DNA of 64,000 bases from NCBI RefSeq assembly GCF_000485595.1, contig NW_014577352.1, positions 162,910 through 226,909 of the forward strand, read 5' to 3'. The position numbers and the translations under genes are program-made. The notes under the pieces are model-generated. The model was not told the origin of the DNA. It saw only the letters and a program-made list of their open reading frames with translations, and did not search any database. Positions 23,401 through 35,489 of the stretch are shown here, in pieces (the first letter of the stretch is position 1; every line of letters starts with the position of its first letter). Source of the stretch: Priapulus caudatus. Taxonomy: Eukaryota; Priapulida; Priapulimorpha; Priapulimorphida; Priapulidae.

Positions 23401-26400
23401 ACTGCCACTGTACCGACAACAGGTAGTAAATGCTGTCAGCAGAACCGGTGGAAGTGTCATTAATTATAGCATCTGTTGCAGAGCAAGTTAGTAGGTTAGC
23501 GAGTTCAGTGACATTGTTTGACAGCAGCTACATATACGTTCAGTGACAGCCAGTGTATGCCTTCTGGGCATGGTCCAACCTAATTTAGGAAGCGACCTAC
23601 AAAAAGTCATAGACAAACTCATGCGACAATCGAGTAAAAGTCTCACCACGAAGAAAAAAAGGAAAGGTGCCACTGCTATACTGACAGCTTGCGCTAATGG
23701 GACAAAACAGGGTGAGAAAACAGAATCGTGACTATAGAGAGGAAACACATGCTAAATGAGTATTTATCCTAACAGCGCCCTTAAAAACTTTCTTGCCAAT
23801 TTCGTTCAATATGACATAACAACAGATGTTTAAATACGTATGTGTTAATTAACTATTAATTAATAAATAATAACAGAACATAGATGTATCCCTAACCTCT
23901 TGAAGAATTGTGATGAAGTCATTTTGAAACATTATAGCAAATTTATTCGAAATACTAATATATTGGTAGAATAAGTATTGTAAACATCTTATTATTCTGA
24001 AGCTTTTCAGCTCACAGAAGGTATATTAATACACCTATTAAACAATGCTATAAAAACATAGGTTAGCTCTGTTAGTTCTATGTCAAATAAAATATGGTAA
24101 TACGTGCACAATGATGACCAACGACCACGCGATTATCCGATTATAGTCAATTATCAATTGGTTTGGTGTAACTGATAATAAACTACAAAATTTATGTCTT
24201 ATTTATTTCTACAGTCGATTCCCATCATTAGGATGTGATACATGTGATTCGGATTACAAATTGTGATACTGGATAATGCGAGGTGCCGCACGATGCGAAT
24301 GAAGATAATATTGATTCAGTGTTGATAATGTTGAATGAAGATAATGTTGATTCACTGTTGATAATGTTGAATGAAGATAATGTTGATTCAATGTTGATAA
24401 TGTTGAATGAAGATAATGTTGATTCAATGTTGATAATGTTGAATGAAGATAATGTTGAAACTATGAAGGCACGCGGAAGAGCACAGACTCGCGCGCAGGC
24501 AAGCTGAATTCTCTCATGTGAAATTTTTTTATTAATTAATTAATTAAGTGGAAAATTAATTAATTAAATAATTAATTGGATCCGGATTATGCGAGCGTGC
24601 AGGTGGGGAAGACTGTGGTTGCCCCTTAGCCTGTGTTGCGTGTTTGTAAGTCTACAGCCAGCGCACGCACGGCTAGCGAAAGTGAACCTGAAACGTGCAT
24701 GGTAACAAACACACAAACCCACAAACACACAAACCAACACTCAAAGACACGCCGGTGAAAACATAACCTCCGCCAAGCCCTGACGGAGGTAATCACATAT
24801 AATGGATGACGCCAAACATTGCTACCTCCATCTGATGCACGTCTTTTCTTTTGAAGCAGCAAGCCGACAACTTTGTGCTTCACAGATGGCAGCCCAGACA
24901 AGCTGGTTATCAACTCAGCATGGGGTGCTGTGCCTGCGCTTTTTATTAGGGACAGCCAAACATGCGTGCACTCCACTAGCTCGACCAGATATGCTCACAC
25001 GCTATAGGATACGCACGTGTAGAATGAAACATTTTCCTAATTGGCTGCCACTGTGATGCTGTGAACGGTGTCGGAGCCCGACTGCTTTCCATGTGCCACT
25101 TCTCACGTGAGTTGAGGATGTCTAGCAGCATCGCCATCGCTTTCTTGCTCAGCTCAATGTGATGCGATCCTACAGGGCAACAGATGTCAGATCATTACAA
25201 CCTTAGTGTTACAGCGACCAACAATCGTCAGCGAATCAGGACCCTCGCGTTACAGCGAGCAACTAATGTCAGCGAATCAGACCCTCGCGTTACAGCGAGC
25301 AACTAATGTCAGCGAATCAGGACCCTCGCGTTACAGCGAGAAACAAATCGTCAGCGAATCAGGACCCTCGCATTACAGCGAGCACAAATCGTCAGCGAAT
25401 AGGACCCTCGCATACAGCGAGCAACAATCGTCAGCGAATCAGGACCCTTGCATTACAGCTAGCAACTAACATCAGCGAATGTAGAACCCCTGCTGTACAC
25501 AATCGCCGTCTATGAAATCAAACGAATGTGAGCCCGGTTCCAGCAATGACGCGTCTGCGATCAGCGAATCATACTTAAGCACAAGTCCAACGCTGACAGT
25601 ACACGTCAGTGAACCGACAATCCTTGAGTCATGTTAAACCTTTCCTTGTACGTCAATACAGCTCTGAGCTTAGACGGCTGCAACACTAGTCATGATAGTA
25701 GAGCAATACTAGTGTCGTGCTAGGCGACAAAGCGAGTTCAACCACATTTACTAGTTCCTCTCAACCCCTTATTTACTCGATTTTTATGTCGAGCGAATGC
25801 GAGTGCCTTGACTTTAGAAACCAAATCATTGTATATGACTGTGTAAAGATATCTAGGTTGTTACTCCCTGGAACAAAATATCTGGTGCTGATCAAACTCA
25901 TCAGCTGTGATAGCTCATATAGAGCTATATGATGTTATACACAGCTATCAGTGTGATAGCCCATACACAGCTATCTGATGCCATACACAGCTATCCATAT
26001 GAGAGCCGACGGCACAATGATGCAACAGCTGGTTGCGACTTACATGATGTCTTTGGAGCATACATCGATGCGCCGAAGCCCCAGGCACAGCGCTCACCTA
26101 TTGGCTGCACATGCTCGCACGTGTATGGCATGATATGGGTCAGTGGCAAGCTACTCCTAATGTTCCTTCGCCACACGACACGAAACGCAGTCACCACCCC
26201 GTATATAGGACATAAGTGACAGTGCCTAAATTTGCACCTCACCTCAGTGAAGTGCATATTTAGTTTGAAGTGTATAGCTCTATTAATTCCCTCCTGATGG
26301 CATACTGACATCCCCGGCACATTGACGTTGGATGTTGTGACATGATGACATGATAAATGTAGTTGACATGATGACATGATATTGTGACATGATACAATGA

Positions 26401-29400
26401 TATTGGACAGAACATAATATTGAGGTAGGGAGCATATAGTTGAGCACAAGAACTAGGCTACGGAGACTGGTTAAGGCAACAACAACAATAACGAGTTGTT
26501 ACGGATGGTCTACTGGTGATGATATGAAGTTCTGCGGTCGTACTGCTCACCTACTGCTGACAGTACCGGCTCCCACATCCGCCGTCACCGTGTAAATCAC
26601 ATCCACGTGTTCATTCACATGCTGCAGCACCTGAAACAAGCACACCACAATGACTCAACACTGCGTCACGGAGTCCCGAGAAAAAACATCCCACCAGCTG
26701 TCTCGCCTGAATCATAGATCATTAACCTTTGGTGGTTATATTATCACGAGTGTATAGAGAAATCTCTATATTATACACTCCTGATATTATTATAGATATT
26801 ATTATTGGTTACTGGTTAGATTATATAATTAACCTTAAGCATTGGTTTACAGCAAATAGAACAACACCTCGCCAACTGTTGTTGCGGCTTCTTTATGGGC
26901 ACTTAACCTGGCATGCAATAATCTTGCCGTAAGTTAAATGAATGCACAGAGGCAGCGTTGCATGTCCGTACCCGGTTCTCCAGCAACGTTGGGTTCCATA
27001 ATGGCGCCTTGGATATATCCTGTATCACTAGCCTGAAGATTTCTTTGGCACTCGTTGCTATTTCTGCCTGTAGAGTGAGAAACAGTCGCTATCAGTTGGA
27101 AGATAAATACACCTATTGAAGTGGCGGTGAGAGCAGGGTGCCATAGAGTTTTAAGCAGTGTAATGAGACACTTGCAGTAGCAAAACATTGTGGTAGGGTT
27201 ATATAATGTCCCATGGTGGATGACTCGTGGGAAACCATTCAACTATATTATCAAGATACTAGTTTTCGATTTTTTTATTATTTTTTTATTAATCTATTTA
27301 ACACCGTGATGAGCACAGACCTCCGCCAAGACAGCTGAATTCTTCAGTAAATATTTTTATTATAATTAATTAATTAAGTGGAAAACATAATTAAATTAAA
27401 TAATTAATTGATCGCGAGAAATTAGTGCGAGCGTGCAGTGGTGCGAAGACTGTGGTTTGCCTTAGCTCTGGTTGCCGTGTTGTAAGTTACAGCCAGCCGC
27501 ACTAGCGAAAATGATGCAACTGAACACTGTGATACGCTGTAACAAAACACACAATAACCCACAAACACACTAAACCAAACACTCTAAAGAACGCCGGTGT
27601 AACATAACCTCCGCCAACCCCTGACGTGATTGATTTTTCGAAATCAGATTAATTTGGTAAAATCACATATAATGAGATGATCGCCCAACATTGCCTCCTC
27701 CAAATATCTGATGCACGTCTTTTCTTTTGATGCAAGCCTCGACACACTTTGCTGTTCTTCACAGATGGCTAGCCAGACAAGCCTGTATCAACCCAGCATA
27801 GCTTGTTGCTGTTACTGCTTTATTATTTAGGACAGTCAAACATTCGCACTCCACTAGGCTCGACCAGATATTGCTCACACACATCCATAGGATATCGCAC
27901 CTGATTAGGAATGAAGCATTTTTTCCTTGCTGCCACTCTGATGCGTGAACCGTAATTTTTATTTGATTTATATTCAATTTTTTCTTCGAATTGATTTGTT
28001 ATTATTTCGGCCAGCTACCGACTTGCTTTTCCATGCTGCTACTTCTGCACGTGATGTTGAGGATATCTAGCAGGCGGATTGCCCTGCGTTCTTTGCTCAG
28101 CTCAATGGTGAGTCGGAAGCCGTAGCCAGGCACAGCATGTGCAGGATGATGACAACGTTGTGAGGTGGCTAGGAGGAAAACATCGTCAGCGAATTCCAGG
28201 ACTCTCTCGTAAGCTGAGCAACTAATTGTCAGTCGAATTCAAGGACCATACGCGTTTATACAGTGAGCCAGACAATCTGTCAGCGACATCAGTCCCTCGC
28301 TCGTCTACAAGCGAGCCAACAATCTTGTCAGCGAATCAGGACCTCGCATTACACTGCGAGCCAACGAATCTGCTAGTCGAATCAAGGACCCATCGTATTA
28401 CAGCGGAGCAACATATCGTCAGCGAAATCAAAGGACCCTCTCTATGTTCTTACATGCGAGCAACAATCGTCAGCGATCATATGACCCTCGCTCTACAATT
28501 GCCTTCTATTGAATCAACGAAACGTCTGCGACATCAGGCGAAATCCATACTTAACCTACAGTCCACGTCTGACCATACACGTCTAGTGCAACGATTCAAT
28601 CTTGTAGTCACTTTAAACCTTTCCTTGTACGTATCAATACAATCTGAGTCTTATGACTGCTGTCAACACCTAGTCATGATAGGGTATAGAGACAATACTA
28701 GTGTCGATGCAGGCGACAAGCCGAGTTCAACCAAATTTACTATTCTTCTCAACCCCTATTTACCTCGTTATTTTATTGTCGATGCGAATGCTGAGTGCCT
28801 TACTTTAGAAGTACCAAATCATTGTTATTGACTGTGTTTAAAGATTTATCTAGGTGTACTCCGCCCTCTCTACTGGAAACTAAATATCTTATGTGTTCTA
28901 TCACTAAACTAGATCCAGTGTTGAGAATAGTTATATAGAGCTATATATGATGTATAGCATCGGACTATCCAGTATGTTGAGTATAGCCCTTATTTATTAC
29001 ACAGCTCGATCTGATGCCAACACAGCTATCAATATGTAGCCCGACCACACTGATGAACTCAGGAATCTGGTTCGACTCAATTAGCGATATGAAGTCTTTG
29101 CTGAGCAATACATCGATTTGCCGCGAAGCCCAGGCACTGCGCTTCTATTTCGCTGAAATCCTATGCTCTGCACGTGGGATTTATTATTGGCATGATTAAT
29201 GTCGGTCTTTTTTAGTGGCAGCTCTCCTAATGTTCCTTCTCCCCACCGACACGATATAACCTTTATTTTTTATTAAAGTTCACCACCCCGTATACTTAGG
29301 ACATAAGTGAACCATGCCTAATTATCGCAACTCAACTCTCTTTATATAGTGACGTTCTGCATAATTTATCTTAAAGTTGTTATCTCTATTTATTCCCTCG

Positions 29401-32400
29401 CTGATGGCATGACGAATCCCCAGGCCAACTGACGTGATTGTGATGATTGTGACATGATGACATGGAATATTGATTTGACATTTGATGACATGATATTCCT
29501 GACTGATGACATGATATTTCTGACATTGCATAACATAACTATTGAGGTTAAGTTTGTGAGCATATAAAGTGACACAAGACTAGAGCTTACGTGATCCTGG
29601 TTAAGATTGTGTTGGCAACATCCATACAGAAGCTATCGAGGATACTTAGCCCACTTATGCCACTGAGAGTTAAATATAAGACACTAAGGATGAGATGATA
29701 TTGGTGCTCTGAAGACGCTACGATAGTTATTAGTAGCAATAACAGGATCTACTGCCACATTTTGTACGACAACAGATTTCATTAATATAGCCAAACTGTT
29801 GCAGAGTAAAAGGTTAGTAGGTTAGCGAGTTCGTGCATTTTTGGACTTAGCAGCCTACAGATATACGTTCAGTGTACAGCAGTGTTAGGCCTTCGCGGCG
29901 ACTATTGGTTCCACACCTAATTTAGCAAGCGACCTATCAAAATTGTAATAGACAAACTCATGCCGACAATCGTATGTGTAAGAAGTTCTCACCACGAAGA
30001 AAAGAGAAGGAAGGAGATGCTCCCACTGCCCCTAGTGACTGACGCGTGCGCTAAATGGGACAAAACAGATTGCTTTTTAACGTGAAGAAAACAGAAATTC
30101 GTGACTATTTAGAGAGACAACTCATGCTAAAATAAGAGTATTTTCCTAACGCACCTTTAAAATCATTTCTTTGCCATTCTTCAGTCAATATTGACATAAC
30201 AACATATTGTTTAAATACGTATGTGTATAACTTATTTAAATTAATATAATAATAACAGAACATAGATGTATCCCTCAACCTCTTGAAGAATTGTGAATGA
30301 AGTCTATGTTCATAGAATACAGGTGAATATAGCCAATAATGATATTCGAGATTTATTTAATACTAATATATTGGTTAGAATAGTCATTGTAGACAGCGAT
30401 CTATTATTCTGAAACTTGCAGCTGAACTCAGAAGGATATATTATATATAACCTCCCATTAAACAATGCCTATAAAATACATAGGCTACGCTTCTGTTTAG
30501 TTCTATGTACTAAAATAATACTTATGGTAATATTTTACTGTGCACAATGATGACCACGATCACTCGGCTGATTATCGCGATTTATAAGTTCAAAATATCA
30601 ATTGGTTTTTGCTAGATGATACTGATAATAATACTACAAAAATTTGCAGATACTGTATCCCAATCTAATTAGGATGACTGCATACACGTGATTTCGGTAT
30701 ATTTCAAATGTTGATACTGGATATATTGATAATCGATTTGGTGGGGACCGCACGATTTTAATGTAGATAATATTGATATCCAGTGTTGATTAATGTTGGA
30801 TTGAATGTGATAGTGTTCAATGAAATAATGTTCTGATTCATTACATGTTATACTGTATGAATGATAATGTGATTCACTGTTGGATAGAAGTTTGGAATGA
30901 AAGAGTTAATGTAGGATTCAAATGTTGAGTTGATAATGTTTGAATGAACGATAATGTTGTCATCATGTATAATGTGAATGAAGATCAATCGATGATTCAA
31001 TGTTGATTGAGACTAATGTTGAATGAAGATAATGTTGATTCTCACTGTGGATAAATGTTGAATGAAGATTAATGTTGATTCTATGTTGGTTAAGAAATGT
31101 TGAATGAAGATAATGTTATGATTCAATGTTGAATATGTTGCAATAAAGATAATGTTTGATTTTAATGTTGGAATAGTGTTTCAATGCAAAATATATGATG
31201 ATTGTTCAATGTGATATGTGAACAATGTTGAATGAATTATTAATGTTGATTTCTACTGTTGATAATGTGAATGAAGTAATGTGATTTAATGTTGATGATA
31301 ATGTCGAATAAAATAATGTTGCATTCACTGGTTGATAATGTTGAATGCATCGATAATTGTTAAGATTCAATGTTGAAATTTGAATGAAATAAGGTTGATC
31401 AATGTGATAATGTGAATAAAGATAATTGTTTATTCAATGTTGAATTGATAATGGTGATGAAGATAAGTGTTGATTCACTGTTGTGATAGGTTGAATGATA
31501 GATAAGGTATAGATTTCAAATGTTGATAAGGCTTGAAATGAAGGATAATGATGAATCAATCGTTGATTGATAAGTTAGAATGAATGATAATGTTGAATTA
31601 TCACTGTTGATATACTGTTGAATTAAGATAATGTTGATTCAATGTGATTGCTAATGTTGATATTGTGAATGATATTTGAATGCAGATAATGTTGATTCAA
31701 TGTTGATAATGTTGAATGCAGATAATGCAGATTAGATATTGTGGTACGGGATAAGGCGAGGTGCCGTGCGATGTGAATGGAGATAATGTTGTGCTTACAG
31801 CAGCTGATCTATGCGATCCGGCGCCGTGTCCGTGTCCGTGCGCACGATGAGGACCAGGCTCTGCATCTTCAAACTCTCCCTCAGACTCTGCAACAGAAGA
31901 GCCAGTGCGTCGACATGCATGTCTGCGCCTACAAATGCTCCCCGATCGTAGGTATACACATCCATTCACAGATCACTGTTTGATCACAAATCACAGAGCA
32001 CAAGTGATGCACTGTTTTATTTTCTTTGCCCTGTTTAAAGATTTAAGGAAATCTTGCCCTAGTGGCTAGGCTGACCATGGGCAGGGCTCCCTCTGGATGT
32101 TTTAAAGGTTGAGCCAAGACTTGAGCCACCAAAGTTATTTTTTAGCCACCGATGAAAAACTACAGCCACAGTTCAGTTTATCGTATGTGCTAAAAAAGGC
32201 ATAAACAGGGGATGGGTATGGGAAAAAAAGGTGTGCGAAAACATTTTACGACACGACACTAAAATTTGACAATTTCATCATTCAAACGTAAGTTTGTGAG
32301 CAGTGAAACCATTCGCAAATTTGTAATTGCCACTTAGTGTAGTAAAATCGCTACTGTTATTTATTTATCGCATTTTGCAAAGGTGGCAAATGTCAGCGGA

Positions 32401-34599
32401 AGCCCTGCAAAGGTATGCACGTGACATCCATGCAAAGATCAAGTGATGCATTGTTTCACTTTCTCTGCCATGTTTAAAGATAGGAAATCATGCACTAGTG
32501 GCTAGGCTGATCTCATCAATATTGAAATATACTAGTCATTTTGGTAGTCTGTGATACTATGTCTTGCAGACAAGTGATCCTAGCATATCTGGTATCTAGT
32601 AGCATGTCTGATAGATATGTGTTAGTATAACGTATGGTAGGTATGTGCTTCTATGTCTTGTAGATGTATGTGTGCTGATATATCTCATATATGTGTGCTA
32701 GTTTAATGTCAGGTAGATGTGTGATACTAGCATATCAGGAAGATGTGTCTGGTAGACATGTGATATACTATGTTGTGGGTTGATCTATGGAAGACCTGCA
32801 ATACTAGTATGTCTTGTAAGTACTTACCACTGGATTCAAATGGTGAGTAGTAACCCCCGGAGGCTGTTTCTCCAGAATGTGATGAACTGTGGTAATGGTT
32901 AGGTTGGACTGTGCCCGGCAACAGTGGTGCCCTCTCTATGGAGTGCTGTGCATCTAAGAACTCATATCTACAACAAGTTTTAATCACAACAATATCATGA
33001 TTCAGGTATGCACCTGTATTGTCACAGTAAAGCTGCTAATACGTGCATTACCGCAAAAACATAGCAGTACCCGTGAATTCGAACTGTTTATACCTTTTCT
33101 CAGTTGGAATGACCTTGAAATCTAGAAACCAGACTTCGATCCAGCCAATGACAAAGCAGCAGACCAACAGTACGTAATCCAGCGTGGCAGCCGTCGTGTT
33201 GTCCTCTCTAAACTAAAGCAATACATCACGAGGAATTAATGTGTGCATTCATCTGCCAGTGCTTATTAGATGTGACGACGCAGACGGTAACAGTAAAATC
33301 ACATGAGAGCAGGTGTAAACACCTAGTTATACTTAGGGTCCCTATATACAGAGAGTTGCGCCATGACGAGTCGGAAAACTATCGGTCACGTGGTCGCTGG
33401 ACGACATGTTGTTTCCAAATAGATACGCACGGCTATGGCCGTAAGAAAGTGTACAATTAAATTATCATATGGCGCGAACAATTTGAGTTACATTTCTAGA
33501 AATCTAGATACACATAGACACATGTCTTAGCTATAATCTCTGTAAATTTTGAGTTTATTGAAGCACGATTAGTCTAATTAAATACTACGGAATATTGTAC
33601 AGCGTATCCATACAGCGCTGTACTTAAGCGGCAGCAGTGTGAATCCATTTGGAAACAACATGGCGTCAAATCCTGAGTTGGCGCAACTCTCTGTATACAG
33701 GGACCCTAGTTATACTCACGTCATAGAAAAATACTTTCGCAAGAAGAAAAGCTGAGGTCACGGTTGTCGTCAACTAGAACCAAATAATCAAAGAATATAT
33801 ATCATCTGAGGACTGACCATTATGCAGTTGCTTACATGAATTAAAAACAATAAACACACAATTGTAGACAATAAAAGATAAAAACAATTCTAAAACTTTT
33901 TTTAAGCAACCCATTTTTCCACTGACAGCAAACTCATCAAACATAAAAATAAATGTTAATACTTACTGCAACAACCCACCAGTGATTCAGCTTGAATAGC
34001 CCATAGGCAAGAGTAAGCGATATAAACCTCCCCACAGACAGCATCTGAAATATTAAAATATATATTTAAGTGGACGAAAATTAAGAGCATCTAAAATCAC
34101 TGATAAAATACAAAATAAAATATAACTGACAGACTAATGGAGCAATTCATTGCTATCTCTCATCTTACAGAGTTTGCTTTGACTTACCACATTATCAAAC
34201 ATCGAAGTCTGGATACTGTAATGTGCAACTTGACGTAAGAAGATATCATGGATGTTCATCCCTGACAACTATGAACAAGTCACACCATTAATACAGCTAA
34301 ATCAATCACTAGATCATCTTAATAAACAAGATGCAACAAATTACTTATCTCTCTATAGGTTGCCTTTATGCATGCATACACTATGCTACTATACGCTATT
34401 ATAAACTGATACAATCCATTTTACAATTTGATATTGCCAAAAAGATTGCTTCTGCAATAGGTATAGCGTGACCTACCTGTGAGTATATGATCCATAATAG
34501 GAAGATAAAGATCATGTCAAATAATGTGATCAGACAGAAGGTGCGTCGAACTGGTGACAAGTATCGACCATCATAGCTAGACAGACTTGCAGACTGCAT
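16507..34599 (-). CDS. STARD3: STARD3/MLN64: MENTAL-domain plus START-domain sterol transfer protein
   Basis: Late-endosome membrane protein that moves cholesterol at ER contacts. Coding exons 5' to 3': 34599-34473, 34261-34188, 34044-33967, 33773-33720, 33212-33094, 32967-32828, 31887-31799, 18946-18794, 18063-17967, 17635 (or 17612)-17536, 17266-17162, 16961-16868, 16611-16507. With the 17635 acceptor the length is 444 aa, close to the usual 445. The MENTAL domain shows SPVRRTFC, FDMIFIFLLWII, LAYGLFKLNHWWVVA and VWFLDFKV. The linker has YYSPFESS (190-197), like the phospho-FFAT motif that binds VAP. The START domain shows DTVHSIKW, RDFVTARCIEKRDG, NKYVRGENRVAGYVI and CIFTWVVNSNLKGWLP. The ATG at 34599 is the first in frame; exons 35352-35418 and 36148-36330 upstream may be 5' UTR or an unresolved N-terminus. 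The intron between 31799 and 18946 contains the duplicated blocks described below. Confidence 0.9.
17307..17476. repeat. (CAA/CAG)n trinucleotide repeat
   Basis: About 165 bp of interspersed CAA and CAG on the plus strand, in a STARD3 intron just upstream of the acceptor of exon 17266-17162. Long Leu, Ala/Val, Cys and Thr open frames over it are artefacts. Confidence 0.97.
17728..17766. mobile_element. 39-bp CARGAG-type hairpin micro-element, 7-bp duplication
   Basis: CACGAGTGTATA at the left mirrors TATACACTCCTG at the right (one mismatch), with agagaaatctct between. Flanks are identical atattat (17721-17727 and 17767-17773). The same locus is repeated in the duplicated block at 26745-26783. 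Lies in a STARD3 intron. Confidence 0.75.
18313..18362. repeat. TTAATTAA-rich low-complexity tract
   Basis: Two runs of attaattaattaa separated by gtggaaaaa. Repeated at about 24530-24580 and in degraded form near 27360-27410 in the duplicated copies. Confidence 0.8.
18996..19265. repeat. 41-bp tandem repeat, about six to seven copies
   Basis: Unit cagcgaatcaggaccctcgc plus rttacagcgagcaacaatcgt, period 41. Corresponding arrays at 25210-25490 and, heavily corrupted, 28180-28500. Intronic in STARD3. Confidence 0.92.
20090..20190. repeat. 21-bp tandem repeat
   Basis: Unit gacatgatgacatgatattgt, about four to five copies; counterparts near 26335-26410 and 29440-29540. Confidence 0.85.
21190..22165. 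repeat. 36-bp-class minisatellite, noisy towards the gap
   Basis: Repeated gttgattcaatgttgataat with tgttgaatgaagataat. It is regular from 21190 to about 21700 and then gains random single-base insertions and losses up to the N gap at 22616. Sister arrays: 24295-24455 (short, clean) and about 30745-31735 (very noisy). Confidence 0.92.
22236..22345 (-). pseudogene. Corrupted copy of the STARD3 linker exon
   Basis: Matches the intact exon 31887-31799 (ESEGEFEDAEPGPHRAHG) but has several small insertions and losses that break the frame. It lies 270 bp before the N gap, in the degraded end of a contig, so the damage is more likely sequence error than true decay. Confidence 0.7.
22616..22640. other. 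Assembly gap (25 N)
   Basis: Run of 25 N. The sequence just before it (agttatttatttagc) corresponds to 32130-32144, so the unique continuation of copy 1 is found 9.5 kb further right. Confidence 0.99.
22641..22671. repeat. Short TTAGGG-type array beside the gap
   Basis: Five GGGTTA units followed by gaattaaaggg. The G-rich strand reads away from the gap into the contig, opposite to a left chromosome end. Confidence 0.9.
22678..23275. mobile_element. Kolobok-like non-autonomous element flanked by TTAA
   Basis: Terminal AGGGACAGT at 22678 and ACTCTCCCT ending at 23275, flanked by TTAA at 22674-22677 and 23276-23279. TTAAAGGG-type ends with a TTAA duplication are known for the Kolobok/T2 group. 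Internal inverted blocks (cagaccgaggg near 22890 and ccctcggtctg near 23053) make it a 598-bp fold-back. The equivalent site without insertion, ctggTTAAGATTG, is present at 20231 and 29601. Confidence 0.78.
25017..25168 (-). pseudogene. Duplicate of first STARD3 START exon, frame broken
   Basis: Copy of 18946-18794. One A is missing in the run that encodes MEKQ and extra bases occur after HSI and near the end; the donor CAG/GT has become CAC/GT. Confidence 0.75.
26555..26630 (-). pseudogene. Duplicate of STARD3 exon 17612-17536, one base short
   Basis: Copy of the exon encoding VLQHVNEHVDVIYTV; one base is lost in accgcgctcc, shifting the frame before the donor. Confidence 0.7.
26745..26783. 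mobile_element. Duplicate-block copy of the 39-bp hairpin micro-element
   Basis: Same hairpin and same atattat flanks as 17721-17773, copied as part of the scrambled block rather than as an independent insertion. Confidence 0.7.
26971..27067 (-). pseudogene. Duplicate of STARD3 exon 18063-17967, frame broken
   Basis: Copy of the exon encoding AEIATSAKEIFRLDDTG; a one-base loss (tcactagcc for tcatctagcc) breaks the frame in the middle, and the donor reads GTACGG. Confidence 0.7.
27306..32144. repeat. Third, very noisy copy of STARD3 intron sequence
   Basis: Collinear with 18252-22615 but riddled with indels and substitutions up to about 31680, including short insertions of T-rich filler (for example near 27625, 27955 and 29265). 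The last 450 bp are clean and contain the intact linker exon 31887-31799. Errors hit exon and intron alike; the START exon copy near 27900-28122 is unreadable. Confidence 0.85.
32145..32827. other. STARD3 intron, no other feature
   Basis: Clean unique intron sequence with diffuse repeats of gtgatactagcatatct type (about 32560-32770). No other gene seen. Confidence 0.6.
33334..33708. mobile_element. 375-bp hAT-like MITE beside a STARD3 splice donor
   Basis: Inverted termini TAGGGTCCCTATATACAGAG (left) and CTCTGTATACAGGGACCCTA (right), continued by gttgcgcc and by catgttgtttccaaat/atttggaaacaacatg. Exact 8-bp duplication gttatact at 33326-33333 and 33709-33716. The right duplication overlaps the donor of exon 33773-33720 (minus-strand GTGAGTATAAC). 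Confidence 0.9.
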
Positions 34600-35351
34600 T
34601 ATAGCTGCAACAAACAGTGTCAACCACTTGCTTCATATTATGAATCACAATATATCCTTCCCACATGCAAGTTTACGACAATAAAGATAATTATCTACAT
34701 GTCAGGTTGCTCATAATTGCCATAAAAGCATCTGGCAAAGCGACCTGAAACATTAAAGGATGCGATATGTCTCATTATTGGACAATTATTATGATAACTG
34801 TCTCATTATTGGATACAAATATCACATTTTTAAAACACTTTAAATGACGGCACACTGACATGCACATTCGACATTCCTATCAATAAGAGTGAGAGCATAG
34901 TGTCGAGCTGCATTTACAGTTTAATTGGGCTTAAATTGAACTGCAAGCATTAATAACGTATAATTGAAGCTCTTACACGTAATTTCAATAGGGTGTTTGT
35001 TGGTTTGCTGGTTTCATTCAGTGTGCTACTTCTCACACTGATAACTATATTTATTTTGAGTCTGTGACCAATTTGTCTTAGACTAGCCCATGTGCAACTA
35101 CTATATTCTAAACTACAACTACCGCCACTATACGTACATTAGATTACCACCCAGTACACCTGCCAAGCCACCATGTTATCTGACAGGTCACTAATTACTC
35201 ATACACCAGGATCTTCTCTATACTCTATCCAATCCATCACCGCAGCTGCTGCCTATCCTCCGAAAGCAGAGGCCTTCGGACCTCTTAGTCTTACCTCACC
35301 CAGACCATGCAGAGCAGCTCGATCTGTTTACTAGTCACTGTAGATACTCAC

Positions 35352-35418
35352 TGTCAGTAGGTGCTATGTTGCCATTGACTGTTCTCGCAGCATCCAGAGA
35401 TTGTACATCCGCATGGTA
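35352..35418 (-). other. Candidate second exon of STARD3
   Basis: Acceptor GTTTGTTGACAG and donor ACA/GTGAGT enclose 67 nt. Read in phase 0 it gives YHADVQSLDAARTVNGNIAP and joins the MENTAL exon in frame, but it has no ATG. It is either 5' UTR or follows an unseen coding exon. Confidence 0.4.
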
Positions 35419-35489
35419 CTGTCAACAAACACACAGTTACGCACACTGGCCATTATAAATTTGGCATCAATTCTGCTCCAATTTTGGCA

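Larger units (their letters stand above)
23276..27245. repeat. Scrambled second copy of STARD3 intron/exon sequence
   Basis: Three blocks in the same orientation but wrong order: 23276-24455 matches 20231 to about 21430; 24456-26475 matches about 18245-20235; 26476-27245 matches 17459-18243. Identity is high, with scattered single-base losses and gains. It carries three duplicated START exons (about 25017-25168, 26555-26630, 26971-27067) in an order that could not be transcribed into a START domain. Confidence 0.88.

Noticed and set aside
28226-28831. 201-codon open frame
   Set aside because: It lies in the noisy third copy of the STARD3 intron; in the clean copy the same region is the 41-bp repeat and is not open.
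23276-32144. Tandem duplication of STARD3 as a biological gene family
   Set aside because: Copies lack the MENTAL exons, have exons in impossible order, and carry indel noise evenly over exons and introns.
33334-33708. Extra exon with an open frame (33239-33460)
   Set aside because: The frame runs across the end of a MITE with clear inverted repeats and an 8-bp duplication.
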